NCBI GenBank assembly: GCA_039720395.1
Contig: CM077824.1
Span: 28,830,586 to 28,894,585, forward strand
Source of the DNA: Liquidambar formosana
Taxonomy: Eukaryota; Streptophyta; Magnoliopsida; Saxifragales; Altingiaceae
DNA: 64,000 nt
Reading direction: 5' to 3'
The notes below the pieces were generated by a model. That model did no database searches and had not been told where the DNA came from. It saw only the letters and a program-made list of their open reading frames with translations. Every line of letters begins with the position of its first letter. The stretch's first letter is position 1. Shown piece after piece: positions 12,582 to 25,570 of the stretch. Both the position numbers and the translations under genes were made by a program.

Positions 12582-13500
12582 AGCCAAAGATCTTAGGGAG
12601 GATTGATGTGATTATAGGAGGATATAAGTAAACTGTTGTGTTAGCCAGCCAGCTTAGGGCACAGTACAAGGTAGCTTGCCAAGATGCCGAGGTCAGTGAT
12701 GTTAGGAGCGAGCTAGTATTTCTTCCTCGGGACGAAGGGGAGTCTGGAGAAAAGCTGCTTTTTTTTGGGGATGTAGAATCTGATGAGACAGTGTGGTGGC
12801 CCCATAACGATGCCTTGGTTGTGCGCGTGCTCATTAGGAACTATGATGTGGGAAAAGTCTACGTAGACAATGGAGCATCCGTGAACGTAATGTTCCAAAA
12901 ACTATTTAGGCAACTCGGGCTGAAAGACTCTGATCTCAAACCTTACCACGTCAGCTTGAAGGCTTTCAATGGGAACATGACATTTCTATTAGGGTAAATA
13001 ACTCTCCCAATTTGAGCGGGGCCAGTCCAAACAATGGAAACTTTTGTGGTCATCCAGGAGAAATTAGCCTATAATGTAATCCTTAGAAGACCCTGGATCC
13101 ATGCCATCAAGGCTATTCCGTCTTCTTACCACCAGTCTATCAGGTTCCCGAGTCCGGAGGGGATCATGGAGATAAAGGAAAGCCAAACAGCAGCCAGAGA
13201 ATGTTTCTTGGTTGAGTATGCAGGCTACTCGACTTCTTCAGGGGATAAGCTAAAGTCTAAAATCCCCCAACTCCCTAGCTTGGAGAATGAAAAAACTAAG
13301 ACCTCAAAGTAAGCACTAGAGCAGAAGAACAAAGCTAAGGTTGATCAAGCCTCCTTATAGCAACGAAAGGGGGAGCGGCCTGGGGTAGAAGAAACTGCTC
13401 TAGAGCCCGCAGATCGAACGAAGGAAGAACTTGTAAAGAAGATAATTAATCTCGAGGTTCCGGAGAGGTTTTTCTGGATTGGAAAATCATTGAATGAGAC
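12582..13500 (+). pseudogene. Element A protease region, copy 1
   Basis: Continuing A gag-pro after element C, the sequence encodes a Tat-type retroviral aspartic protease with VYVDNGASVNVMF (DNGAS in place of DTG/DSG, as in several Tat elements) and a later NVILRRPWIHAIKAIPS segment. Stops occur near 12631 and at 12995-12997, and the linker after 13310 is also broken. The same gene recurs at 29358-30200. Confidence 0.8.
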
Positions 13501-13522
13501 CGACGCTGTAGAATTGTTCTAA

Positions 13523-15607
13523 TTTTTAAAAGATAATGTCGATGTGTTTGCTTGGTCACCCCATGAGATGCCTGGAATCGACCCGAGAATTATACAGCAC
13601 GAGCTGCAGGTAAACCCAAACTGCAAACTCGTAGTCCTAAAGCAACGGAGGCTATCTAATGATCGAGCTCAAATGATTTCTGTTGAGGTGGATAAGCTTT
13701 TAAAGGCGGGATTCATTCGAGAGGTGAAGTACCCGAGCTGGTTTGCCAATCCCATATGTATAAGAAAGAAAGCTGGAGACTGGCGTGTATGCATTGACTT
13801 CACAGATCTTAACAAGGCATGCCCCAAAGACAGTTTCCCATTACCAAAGATTGACCAGCTAATATACTCCATCTTGGGTTACGAGCGACTGAGCATCTTC
13901 GATGCCTTCTTGGGTTATCATCAAATACCTATGGTAGAACACGATCAAAATAAAACAGGGTTTATTACCCCGAAGGAAACCTACTGATATAAGGTAATGC
14001 CATTTGGACTGAAGAATGCTGGGGCAACCTATCAACGTCTTGTAAGTAGGATGTTCGAGGGATTGATTAGTAAAAGCCTAGAAGCATATATCAATGACAC
14101 CATTGTAAAGAGTAGTTCTGAGAAAAATCACTTAGCAGATCTGACTGAAGCCTTCGCTCGACTCAAGGAGTACGGGATGAAGTTGAATGCAAAGAAAAGC
14201 TCATTTGGAATAGACTTGGGAAAGTTTCTGGGTTACTTAGTCTCGAGAAGAGGGATTAAGGCAAACCCGAGTAAGATTGAGGCAATCAGAACCCTCAAGA
14301 CACCAACAAAGGTTAGGGATGTCCAACAGTTAAATGGGATGGTGGCAGCACTTAGCAGGTTTATCTTAAGGTCATCAGACAAATGCCACATTTTCTTCCA
14401 GATCCTAAAGAAGGGTAAAAACTTGGGATGGAACACAGAATGTCAAGAAGCTTACCAAAAACTGGTTGCTCACTTAGAAACACTCCCCACCCTAACCCAC
14501 CCTCACCTCAGGGAAACACTTTACTTATACCTAGCGGTTTCAGCACATTCCCTTAGTGGAGTACTCATCGCCCAACGTGGTCACGAGCAAAAGCCAATTT
14601 ATTATATTAGCAAGACATTACTGGATGCTGAAACTTGCTACCTAGCCCTCGAAAAATTAATTCTAGCCCTTGTCACAGCCTCTCTGCCTGAATTGGGAAG
14701 GGAGGGGGAAGACAATATAGACAGTGATAATAAGAAGAAATGGGAGCTTAAAGTGGATGGGGCATCGAACGGAAAAGGAGCAGGTTTGGGTATTGTGCTA
14801 ACAAATTCCGAAGGAGAAATCATTGAGCAGGCGATAAGGCTTATGTTTCTAGCATTAAATAATGAAGCTGAGTATGAGGCAGTTGTGGCTGGACTAGGGA
14901 TAGCCCGAGCAGTGGGAGTAAAAGATTTGTTAGTATATACCGACTCCAGACTCGTGGTTAACCAGCTAAACAAAGAATATGAGGCCAAAAACGAGAGAAT
15001 GATCGCGTACATGCACAAGGTCTGGGAGTTGGCTTTAGATTTCAAGAGCATTGAGTTTAGGCATTTCGTGAGGGATCAGAACAGATATGCAGATGGGTTG
15101 GCTGCTCTAGGTGCAGCATTAGAAACAGATACTCCTCAGACCATAAGTGTTGAGATCCTTCAAGAACCCAGTATTAGAACAGAAGATGTCATCTTGGACA
15201 TTTAGACTTCATCCCTGAGCTGGATGGACGAGATAATTGCTTATTTACAAAGAGATGAACTACCCGAGGACAGGAACCAGGGTCATCGAGTTCGAATTAA
15301 GGCAGCTCGATTTTGGTTATCTCCTTCGGGCACTCTCTATAAAAGATCTTATACGGGGCCATACTTGAAGTGTGTGTATCCAGACCAGGTGCTAGACCTT
15401 TTGACTGAACTCCATGAGGGGTCATGTGGGGGTCACACAGGAGGAAGATCATTAGCCCACAGAGCGAACTCCTGGGGGTACTGGTGGCCATATATGTAGA
15501 AAGATGCTATCAGATACGTTAAAAGATGTCCGAAGTGCCAGATGTTTGCCGATAAAATACACTAGCCAGCCCAAGAATTATATCCCATATCCATTCCTTG
15601 GCCATTC
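13523..15607 (+). pseudogene. Element A pol, copy 1: RT, RNase H, aRNase H, integrase start
   Basis: Domains in order are RT (FAWSPHEMPGID; DWRVCIDFTDLNKACPKD; MPFGLKNAGATYQR), RNase H (LYLAVSAHSLSGVLI; LALEKLILALVTAS), archaeal-type RNase H (KVDGASNGKGAGLGIV; YTDSRLVVNQL), and the integrase zinc domain (LLTELHEGSCGGHTGG then KRCPKCQMFA). The RT active site reads YINDT instead of YVDDM, with Asn (codon 14093-14095) for the first catalytic Asp. About 100 residues between the two RNase H domains are missing. Stops lie at 13986-13988, near 15203, near 15497 and near 15562. It ends at 15607, where LTR F is inserted. Confidence 0.88.
15603..15607. repeat. TSD of LTR F, copy 1 (CATTC, left only)
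   Basis: CATTC precedes the F LTR here and at 32280-32284, and it follows the F LTR at 35332-35336. The right-hand partner of this copy is missing because the copy is truncated. Confidence 0.8.
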
Positions 15608-17201
15608 TGTGGATCCAGGAAAGTGGATGGCCCACGAGGGTTGAAAGGAAAATAGGTTTGAAAACGAAAAGGAGTCGCCACTTTATTTTTTAAAGGAAAC
15701 AAGGAAAACCCTAAAATGTTTTATTTTCCAAAACGAGTGACTCCATGTTTAAAAATGGAAAGGCAAAAAGTCTTTTGGAAACCAAAGATTGTGGATTCGG
15801 AGGCTAAGTTACAATATGGGAAGGTTCTAGGCAAAGCCTATAGGCACCCATATCGCCCTAAACGGTCTCTTAATTTAATTGGGCTAAATCAAAGTCTTAA
15901 ACACTTAAGAAATAGCAATTATCATCACAAGGCAGCATGCATATCATCTATTCATTCATCCACATAATCAAATAAATCAAAGAAAAATAGAAAAGAGAAA
16001 AAGGATAGAGAAAACCTAGGATACCTAGTATCCTAGGGCAGACTTGAACCTCACGAAGAGCGCCTACATACCATATATGGAAATACATAGATCAACGTCC
16101 ACGTAGTTCAAAAGGGAATAGGGTTATAACCTAATAGAGGCCTATGGTAAACCCTAAGTTTCCTTTCATAGATAAAAGAGTTTCCAAAGATAAATGATTC
16201 TCAAAAAATCTTTTAGAAAATATGGAATTTCAAGTAAAGATAGAAAATTTGATTTAAAAAGGAATTTCTTTATGAATGGAAATTATAGGAATTACCATAC
16301 CCCTCTGTTAGGAAATAACCCTAAGAGGGAGAAAGGGAAAGTTTCAAGGAAAGGAAAGAAAGGTGAATTAGGGCACCTTCATACCCAATTTACTTTAAGC
16401 AAAAGCAACCTGTCAAAAATAACTACCCTATTGCATAAGGTAATTACTTTATTTGCAAGATTTCATCTTGCAATAGCCAAAATAATCACCCCACATTGGT
16501 GGGGTAATTGCATCTGTCATATCCCACTTTCTACGGGTTTATACCTGTCATGTACCTACAATTTGCATGCAAAACATACCAAATATACCAACAAACCAAC
16601 CTAGTTTCTAACCAAGCAATTATTATGCTTAAACATAGGCTAACACATGCTCAAAATATCACATTAAGGACAAATAACAAATCTGGACAGAATTGAAATA
16701 AGGCTTAAAATCACCCACAAATCATGTAAACAACATGAATCATGAAATAACATAAACCCTAATTCAACCCTATATGCAATAACATGCAAACAAACCTAAA
16801 ATCAACTACCATGAATGCAAAAATATCATAGTTATCTAATATGCAGCACATATACAGCAACTATGAAGAAAAACTAAAGAAAAATCCTAAGCTACCATGC
16901 TATATGCAACTAAACCAATGCAAGGATGATAAAAACCCTAGAATCACAATTGTGCATAGAATCACATGAAATAAGCCTAAATCATGCAAAACCGAATATG
17001 AACAGCATTCTAACCATGTATATTAACCAATAGAATAATCAACACATGATAAAGACATAGGCTTGCACATGAAATATAGCTATTCTAAGCATAATCTCAA
17101 TTTCAGCACAAGAGAATATAATCCCAACTATGCATTAAATCACATGAAATAACACTTCAGCATGCAAAACAGCCCATAAACATCATCCTAATCATGCATA
17201 C
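15608..17201 (-). repeat. LTR F, copy 1, truncated by insertion of B'
   Basis: The sequence begins TGTGGATCCAGG and matches 32285-33882 closely, then stops at 17201 where the TG of B' begins. F is a Tat-type LTR related to those of B: it shares the GGCCCACGAGGG, GGAGTCGCCAC and CTTCGTGAGG-type blocks but is clearly diverged. No coding is seen. Confidence 0.88.
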
Positions 17202-19967
17202 TGTCACACCCCATTTTTGCACCACCTTACTAGGGCTCATCATTTCATGCATGTTTTTGTTTTGTTTTTGAGTCTAGTCACTTGCATTAGTTTTCTAGAG
17301 TCACAAGGACAATGGATATGAATTTTGGTTCAAATTGGAGTTGATCTTGAGGGATAATAAGAGCTTTTGTGACTTGAGGGGCATAATCGTCTTTTAAGTC
17401 CCAAACTTTTCATTTGACCTTGGAATGATCTCCAAATTGTCAATTGGAGTTCATATGGATGCATAAGAGGTGTTTTTAGTGTCAATTTGGTAAGTCAATG
17501 GCTCGGGATTAAAATGGCTCGATGTGGTTCAAGTTGGTTAATTGACCCTTCCTTGGGTTAGCTCTAATTGACTCACAATTACCAACCAAATCTTTTCAAA
17601 TTGACTTTCATTAGTCATCATTTTGTACCGGTTGTCATCTTAAGTCCCATGGCCCTGATGATGAGTTTAGTATGGTTATTTACGGATTATCCTTGAAGAA
17701 TTAGTGCGAATCACAGCATGAGATTTTTGGTTAAAATGAAAAGAAAATTATTTTATTAAATTAGCCATTTTTATCATGACACTAACACGTGTACGTATGT
17801 GATGAGTGTGTGTACGCACATACGATACATGTGCATGCGTGTTAGCGGTCAGTCTCCCAATTTTTATAAAAGACAATTTCCTTTTCCTATTCAGATTAGA
17901 AGTCTTTTATCATTATAAAATACCTTTTGATTATTCTCCAAGGAAACCTAGTCCAGGAAGGAAAGGGAAACTCCAGATTTCAGCTATAAATACTCTCTTA
18001 ATGTCTTTAAACAGGGGGGAAGAGAAGAGGGTTTGGAGGGAGTGAAATTCGTCATAATTCAGCAGCAGATTTTCTGAAAACCAGCAGTCGTATTTTAATC
18101 ATAACTTTTTCATCCAAAGTCAGAATTTGATGAAATTGGTCTTGTTAGAAAGATAATTCAATTCTCTACAACTTTGTATTTCACAAGCTTTGTCCAAATC
18201 CAACGTTTTCATACCCAAAAACGCGATTGAAGTTGCTGCTGCTGCAAAGTGACGAGAATCACTTTTTCTTTTCTCTTGTTCTCTTTTTGTTTTCTATTTC
18301 TTTTCAAAGTTGAGTGAGTTTTGATCTCTTTGCTGTGATACCACTTTGACAAAGAGGAGGATTCGTGTTGGTTTGATTCACTCTAAAGAGCTGAGGAGCC
18401 ACGAACAATTACAAACACAAGGGGAGCCACTTCCTAAGGTATTCTCCTTCTCTATTCAAGCTTAAACTAGGTTCTCATATGGGTTAGGCTTATTGCATGT
18501 TAAAGGTAACTTTTTTATCATGTATTAACACTCTAGCTAGTTAATATACATGGAATATCTATTTTTTATCTACTGATTAGCATGCTTTAGGGCTGTCCTT
18601 TAGGTTTTTAATGCATAGTTGTGATTCTTGTGCTCTTGTTTGTCCTTGTGCTAGGATTAGTGTCATTGCATGTTAGAGTTAGGATTTTCATCATGTTATA
18701 TTGCTTTAGTTAGTTAATATGCATGATTTAATTTCTGTTTAGTTTGGTTTTAGCATGATTAAAGTATGTTTTGTATGTTTTTAAGCATATTTGTGAGTTT
18801 AGGGTTTTAGAGTCATTGTTTCGTGTTTGTTTTCATATAGCATGATAAAGTAGACTTTTTTATTGGTTTTTCTTCGTGTTTGCTGTATATGTTTTTCATA
18901 TGGAGTAAACATGATAGTTTTGCATGCATGTTAGTATGTTTTAGGGTTTTTATGCATGATATGGTTCTAGGAGTATGTTAGGACTTATTATTGTTCGCTG
19001 TTTTTGCTATTGGCATGCTTAGTGGATGATTTTAGGTCATAATACTATTCTGTCCAGATTTGCATGTTAGTGTTTTTGCATGGTTTTGAGCACTTGTAAG
19101 GGTGCAAATAGGTGTGGTATTTGTCCCATGGCAAATAGGGCTGCTTATGTCTGAAATGGCTAAATGCTTGGAGCTAATTGCGCTCAGGTAAGTGGGTGTG
19201 AAGGTGCCCCAATTCACCTTTCTTCTTAACTCATTCTCTTCTCCCTATTTAGGGTTAATTTTAATATGATCCTATGGTTTAATTAGAGGTTTCCTTAACC
19301 AACAAAATTCTGGTTTTTATTAAAGTTTCCATTTTGTGGATTTCTTTCCTAAAATCAAACTTTCTATCATTCAACTCTTTTGATCAAATAAGGAAACCTA
19401 GGGTTTTAACCATAGGTTTATATTAGGTCTTAACCCTAATTCTAATCGAACTACGTGGACTTTGATCCATGTATTTCGTTGCATGGTACGTAGGCGCTCT
19501 TCGTGAGGCTCAAGTCCGTTCTAGGATCCAAGCATCCTAGGTTTATTTATGTTTTCTTTTCTTCTTTTCATTTTCTGTTTTATTTGCTTATTATGCATGG
19601 ATGGATGAATGAAATATATGATATGCATGCAATCTTGTGATGATATACTTGCTGATTTTTGTATGGAAAGATCTTGATTTAGCCCAAATGAACTGAGAGA
19701 CCGAAAGGGTGACATGGGTGCCTATAGGCTTTGCCTAGAACCTTCCCATGTCATAACTTAGCCTCCGAATCCCGATTTCTTTGGTTTTCAAAAGATTGGT
19801 TTTTGCCTTTCCTTTTTTATGGAGTCATTCAAATTGTTTTCCTAAAACAAACTATTTTTAGGGTTTTCCTTGTTTCCTTTAAAAAATAAGGTGGCGACTC
19901 CTTTCCTTTTTCTTTTTTAAACTCACTTTTTTTCAATCCCTCGTGGGCCCAATTTCCGGGGTTCACA
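17202..19967 (+). repeat. Element B' 5' LTR
   Basis: A 2766-bp LTR from TGTCACACCCC to GGGGTTCACA, the reverse complement match of the B LTRs. A TATA box (TATAAATA) is at 17985-17992. U3 is therefore about 0.8 kb and R-U5 almost 2 kb, unusually long. The AT-rich second half is full of ATGCATG-like words and has no convincing gene. Confidence 0.9.
17985..17992 (+). promoter_or_regulatory. TATA box of B' LTR
   Basis: TATAAATA in the 5' LTR. The equivalent boxes in B are on the minus strand at 40002-40009 and 54339-54346. Confidence 0.6.
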
Positions 19968-19970
19968 GTT

Positions 19971-19986
19971 TGGCGACTGCTGGGGA
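19971..19986 (+). other. Primer binding site of B' (tRNA-Arg type, shortened)
   Basis: The sequence is TGGCGACTGCTGGGGA, three bases after the LTR end. The B version (minus strand, 52351-52335) is TGGCGACTCCACTGGGG, one mismatch from the complement of a plant tRNA-Arg 3' end. B' has lost two bases in the middle. Confidence 0.7.
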
Positions 19987-20761
19987 CTTGTGGGCTAGAC
20001 TCTATAAAGTTTAATTGGGCTAGGTTAATTTCTTATGTTTAATTAAAATCAATCACATTGCATCCGCTTGATTGTGTGCTTTCATTATTGCATTGTGTGC
20101 GCAAACTCTTGCATGCTAGGATCGATGTCCCTCGATGTATCCTTGCCAACGATCAGCCTAGTCTCAACCTTGGTTTTCCTGATTCCATGTGTTGGGGCGA
20201 AAGCTATCAACCTCTCTTGCCTAGTACCCTTGGGTATATTAAATGAGTTAATCACGTACTGCTGGACCCACGCGGCGTTCCTGATGCCACATGTGGTTAG
20301 GTATAAGGATTGCTCAAGCAAGTGAAGGACCCTAGCCTACCCTTATCATTAGTCCATATAGACAGACTTGTAGGACACTACGGTCTCACCTTTATGCACC
20401 CACAATTGTTTGTAATGATGCTATGCTGTTTGTGTGGTGTGAGGCTTTATATCTTATGCCCTTAATATAGACCTTTAAACCCTAGCCTTCGTTAAGGCCA
20501 TGGGTTAGGAGGAATAAATTAAGGAAATAGGATGTAAAGCTATGTTTGTGATGTGCTAGTCCTAGGGGATTAATTAAACCTAGTTGAAGGACTCTATGCC
20601 CTATTCTTTAAAACATACCTTAATCCATGATCCCTGTAAAGGTAATTGGATAAAAGGAATGAATTAATTGAACATGGTGTAGAGACCGAATTCATTAAGG
20701 AAAATATGGAGGTTTAGGACAGATCCTTAGGCTAAAGGTTAAAACTTTTCTATCCATAGAC
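19987..20761 (+). other. B' untranslated leader
   Basis: A 775-bp stretch between primer site and gag, matching 51545-52334. Short open frames exist on both strands around 20058-20325 but show no recognisable domain and differ in length from their counterparts in B. I see no convincing gene and no Ogre-type ORF1. Confidence 0.5.
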
Positions 20762-23666
20762 GTGCTGGCTTGGATCCGCAATCCACAAGGGCGTCTAGTG
20801 AGTGTTGAGTCTACCCATCAGACAGACATGGCCGACGAAAGAACTAGTGAGGGGCACTTTGACCTTGAGGCTTGCCTGAAAGCCATCATGACCAAGCTTG
20901 ACCATACCGCCGAGACATCCGATACCGCATTGAAAATGGCTCAAGAGAACCAACAGAAGATGGGGATCTTGAACAAAATGGCTCTAAGGCCCATTCCTCG
21001 GGTATACCTCATGGGGCTGGCACCGAAGAGGGACCTCAATCCAATGAGAACACCAAGACAAGGGGGGAAAGTAGCTCGAAACCTGAGGTCACCGACCTAG
21101 AAAGGGAAGCCAAGGGGAAAGGTTCTAGCAGTGATTCCGTGTTAGCTAGTAAGGTAGAAGCATTGGAGAGAACTATAAAAGGGATTCGCAGGGCTGATGA
21201 CATGGTCGATGTGCGGACTCTATCCCTGTTTCCAACGGCTCGTATTCCACTACAATTCAAGATGCCGGAGTTAGAAAAGTTCGATGGGACGGGTTGCCCT
21301 AAGACTCATTTGAAGATGTACGTGCGAGCTATGCACCCTCGAGGGGCTTGACGAGCTTTTAGCTCAAATGTTCCATGAAACCTTGGCCACTTCTGCTTTG
21401 AAATGGTTCTTATCCTTGGATGAGAATAGAACCGGACTTGGGAAGACATATGCAATGAGTTTTCAGAGCACTACAAGTATAACACAGAGGTGGACGTTAC
21501 TCGAAGGGACCTAGAAACTACCAAGCAAGGGGCTCATGAAACTTCTCCGCTTACATTACAAGGTGGAGACAAAAGGCGTCGAGAATGACGGATAGGCCGA
21601 ATGAGGAGGACCAAATTCAGTTAGTGGTTAAGAACCTGCTGCCCGTGTATCACAAGCACCTATTTGCCCACTATTTCCCAAATTTCAAAGCTCTCATTGG
21701 GGCTGGCACGCAGGTTGAAGATGCTATCAATGATGGGACAATCAAGACTGAGGAAGTGAGGAGTCGCAAGACAAACTTTACTGGGAAGAACAATGTCGAG
21801 GTCAACACCATAACTCAACCAATCCAACCCTTTTCTCTTAATGATGTCAACCCACCTCGCCAATTCACTGACCTATTCATGCCACTCGAAAGAGTCCTTG
21901 AAAAGCTCATAAGTCGTGACCTATTGAAGCCACTCGACCTAAGACCTCCACCAAATCCCTTACCCAAGAGCTACAATGAGAATGAGTACTGCAAGTACCA
22001 CCAATCCAAAGGCCATGCCACCAATCGCTGTATTCGCCTTCGCCACCAAGTCCAAAACCTCATTGACAAGCAAGTCATTTCACCACCCAACCCGTCCAAA
22101 TGTCACCCGTAATCCTCTCCACACACACAACACACCCCCACCTAACACCATAAATGCCATTGGGGTTGAATCTTCTCGCCCTCGCCATCCCATAAGACAA
22201 TACACTCCGCTCCCCATGACCTTAACCCGTCTTTTCACCATTTGCCGCAATAACAGCCTTATCATGCCACTTCCACCAAAGCCAAGGCCATCAACCCCTC
22301 ACCAATATTGCCAATACCATCGTGCACCCAGCCATGACACTGAGGCTTGTTCTATACTAAAGAAGATCATTCAAGACCTCGTTGACCAAAAGGTTTTGTT
22401 GTTGCCAAAGAAATCTATCCAACAAGAGCTGAAAGAAAGATATGAAACAGGGGATCCTCAGGTTGGCCTATTAGGTGAAGCGTCAGGGAAATATGATTAC
22501 TATGTGCTGTACTCAAGCCCAAGTCCGATATCAGATGAGCCGATAGTCCCTTCAGGTTGGGATGACTTGCCGACAGAGATGGAGAGCATCGACATGATAG
22601 AATAGGATGACTTGATGAATGACTCCGAGGAAGTCCATGACATATGGGCTAGCGATGATGAGTTGGACCATATAACCAGAGGGGGTCATCATTTCAAGCC
22701 TCCCCACCTAGAATCTGAAAATCCGTTGGAAGATTTGGAAGGGCAGAGGTGTCCTAGCTTGCAAGAAGAAGAGGATGAAGTGCTTAGGCAACTGAAGAAG
22801 ACCAATGCCAACATCACTATTTGGGGCTTGCTCATGGCCTTGCAAAGCACAGACAGACCGTGTTGAAACTGTTGAATCAGATACAAGTGCCTGTGACACA
22901 TCCCCCGAGGGATTGGTACATTTGGTGAATCCAACTCCCAAGAACTCAACCATCGTGTTCACCGATGTAGACCTACCTAAAAGCGGGCCGAGCCATTCTC
23001 AAGCTCTCTATGTGACCATTGACACTATGGGGAAGAGGGTTCCCACCGTTCTTATCGACAATGGGTCCGCATTGAATGTATGTCCTCTCTGAACTGCCAC
23101 TGTTTTGGGTTTGGGACCCACTGATTTCACGCCATCTGGGCAGACTGTAAGAGCTTATGACAACACCGCCGAGAAGTAATAGGGGTAGTTACTTTGCCTC
23201 TTATCATGGGACCCCTGAATTTAGGGTAGAATTCCAAGTGTTGGATGTGCCGTCATGTTTCAACTTGTTGTTGGGCTGACCTTGGATCCATCCTGCTGGG
23301 GCTGTGCCATCTTCACTCCATCAAAAGGTGAAGTTTCCTTATGAAGGAGCCATAGTAACGCTTCAAGGGGACTATGAATTGAACTCGCAGGTGTGCCTAT
23401 ATGTGAGATACAACCTGAATCAGCAGCGATACCGCTATCTGGGTTTGATTATGTCCAATGCATTGAGAAAGAGCTGAATGAATCATCACGCCATTACTCT
23501 TCTATAAAGCAGTACATCCCATATACTTTTTATCCATGTTCCGACCCAGCCATGGCAGATAAAGTTTTGGTAATAGATACTTCACAGAAGGGCGAATCCT
23601 CAAAGTTTGACAAGTTGGTACCACTCTATCCAAGATCTATATGGAAGCTTGAAATAGGAAGACTGG
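20762..23666 (+). pseudogene. Element B' gag-protease, multiply frameshifted
   Basis: It is collinear with the intact 1039-codon Gag-protease of B but split into at least seven frames (20762-21100, 21139-21351, 21585-22112, 21976-22605, 22612-22866, 22805-23092, 23393-23666). It has the start MLAWIRNPQG, the capsid region, two zinc-finger-like motifs (CKYHQSKGHATNRC, CQYHRAPSHDTEAC) and the protease core (VLIDNGSALNVC). In-frame stops are seen at 22603-22605 and 23090-23092. LTR D interrupts it at 23667, within the post-protease tail. Confidence 0.9.
23662..23666. repeat. Candidate TSD before LTR D (ACTGG)
   Basis: These five bases precede the D LTR. The matching right-hand copy is not in the window because D is truncated. 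Confidence 0.35.
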
Positions 23667-25385
23667 TGTCACGACCCAAATTAATTAAGCCGTGATCAAT
23701 ATAATAAAACAAGCTTTATTTTAATAAATCCTTTGATAAAACGTGGATGACAGTTTTCCAAATCTCAACCATTTTGAAAATTTTCAGCATTTTGGACATG
23801 ACCCATCCATAGATAGGACTACCATCATAATACCTGTTATAAAAATCCATTGATAAAAATTTCAATGTCATCCATGAAAGTGGTATCATCCCATGCATCG
23901 CATTCCACGTGTACACAACATTAAATAATTACAATTACAACCCTGATTAATTTCACATTTACATTGGCCCAATAAAATGAATTAATACATTCATCCATGA
24001 AGATCCATCAATAATTAACATAGGCCTTTTTCGTTAAGAGCATCCCCGTGTAAAGCATAAATCCACTTGAAAATAATCTCTGAAAAACATGGAAATAAAT
24101 AGGCGTGAGTCCGACGACTCAGTAGATACAATTTAACATAGTAAACTAAAGCAATGATATAAATAAAACCCATTATATCATTAAATCAAAATATACTAAC
24201 CAAGTATATTACAAATTCCAAAATAAGTTATAACCCATAACCTTAAAACAAATAATGCATAATGCCCAATGCATGTGACTCATGTCCAATTTACATTAAA
24301 TCCATTTATACCAACCACTCCCACAGGAGTCTTCGCGCGGAAACGGAGGATTTGAAACCCACCTCCAAGAGGACAACACAAGGGTTCCTACCTGGAACCG
24401 GAAAGTACCCCAGGACCAAAGGAATGGAAAACACCGCAAAGTCCCATTGACTGCAAGTAGTCCATTCCAATGACCCCTTTTTATGCAATACTTTTACCCA
24501 GTATTCATTAAGTCCATTTAATGCATGATTATGCCAACATGCAGTGCAATAAACCATAAAATGAGTTTGTAACCAAAATCATCTCCAAAATATGGTATAT
24601 AACCCATAATCAAATAACATCATAATTATACCCAAAATTATGATAAACAACATAACCTCTCACTGTGATTATAGCCTTGAAATCATAATCGAAAAACATC
24701 TATAAACATGGAAATTAACCAAAATTCATACATCTATATTCCATAGCATGTATAAAATACCCGAAATTCGTAGGAACATAATTCCCAAATTAGATTATCA
24801 AATACCATGATCTCATTTCAAGATTGATCCCATAAATCATGTATATATACATATTCTAGGCCCAGAATACCAAATAATATGATAATATATACCATATTAT
24901 CATGTCCATAGTTTAAACCTATGTAAATTGCACCTACCTCCATGAAACGTGTAAAAAATGCAATCTTGATGTTTGGGTGTGTAGATCCAAGCCTAGGATG
25001 CACATGCAAGCTCCCCAAAGTAAACCTAACTTCCAATGGCCATGGATGATGAAGAGAATGGAGATTCCAACTCCAAGATGCAGCCAAACCTCATGAACAC
25101 CATGAATAACCACAAAATATGAGGATGATGATAAATAAATCCCAAAAGAAATACAAACCCTAGCCTTATACATGAGAAATTACCTCTCAAATCCGAAATA
25201 GAGGTAATCCATGGGTGAATCCAAGCTAGAAGTGTTGAAATGCAAGCCTAAAGCATAAAATCCAAGCAAAAGTAGAGAGAAAAACTCCCTCTCTCCTTCG
25301 TACGCCCCAAGAGCTCTCCCAAGCTCACTCTCCCTCTCTCTTGCTCTAAAATGCAGGAAGAGGGTTACAAGTCGGGGTTGAGGGG

Positions 25386-25393
25386 TTTTATAA
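25386..25393 (-). promoter_or_regulatory. TATA box of LTR D
   Basis: The minus strand reads TTATAAAA, with the palindromic array 75-180 bp upstream. Confidence 0.5.
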
Positions 25394-25467
25394 CCTCAGA
25401 GGGACACATGCGTCATTTCAGCAAAAAAAATAGGCCTTCAGACCTAATTCAGTGACTCATTTAGCAA

Positions 25468-25570
25468 TTCAGTCGACTGAAATGAGGATTCAGTCGACTG
25501 AATCTCAGAATTGGAACTCCTCAGCTTCTGTGTAATTCAGTCGACTGAAATCACACTTCAGTCGACTCAA
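25468..25570. repeat. Four palindromic TTCAGTCGACTGAA boxes in U3 of LTR D
   Basis: Perfect 14-bp palindromes are at 25468-25481, 25489-25502 and 25536-25549. A fourth with one mismatch is at 25557-25570. A partial copy (TTCAGTGACT) lies near 25448. They are upstream of the minus-strand TATA box, in promoter position. Confidence 0.85.

Larger units (their letters stand above)
9507..17201. repeat. Long direct duplication, copy 1
   Basis: This segment holds the C leader ORF, C 5' LTR, element A protease to integrase start, and the first part of LTR F. It recurs in the same orientation at 26301-33882 with scattered substitutions and small indels. The left joint is at AGAATCAGAAGATG. The right end of the match is where B' inserts in this copy. 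Confidence 0.9.
17202..23666 (+). mobile_element. Element B': decayed Ogre-like element, 5' part
   Basis: The 5' LTR is at 17202-19967, then comes a tRNA-Arg-type primer site, a leader and a frameshifted gag-pro up to 23666, where LTR D is inserted. The remaining pol and 3' LTR are absent. It is the same family as B (38022-55139) in the opposite orientation. The bases before it are CATAC (17197-17201), a candidate TSD whose partner is lost. Confidence 0.88.

Noticed and set aside
16194..16696. Open frames in LTR F and repeated at 32871-33373
   Set aside because: They lie in an LTR, are present in both copies only because of the duplication, and have no domain.
17806..18045. 79-codon frame recurring in all B-type LTRs (17806-18045, 39949-40188, 54286-54525)
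   Set aside because: It spans the TATA box and transcription start of the LTR. Conservation is explained by LTR identity.
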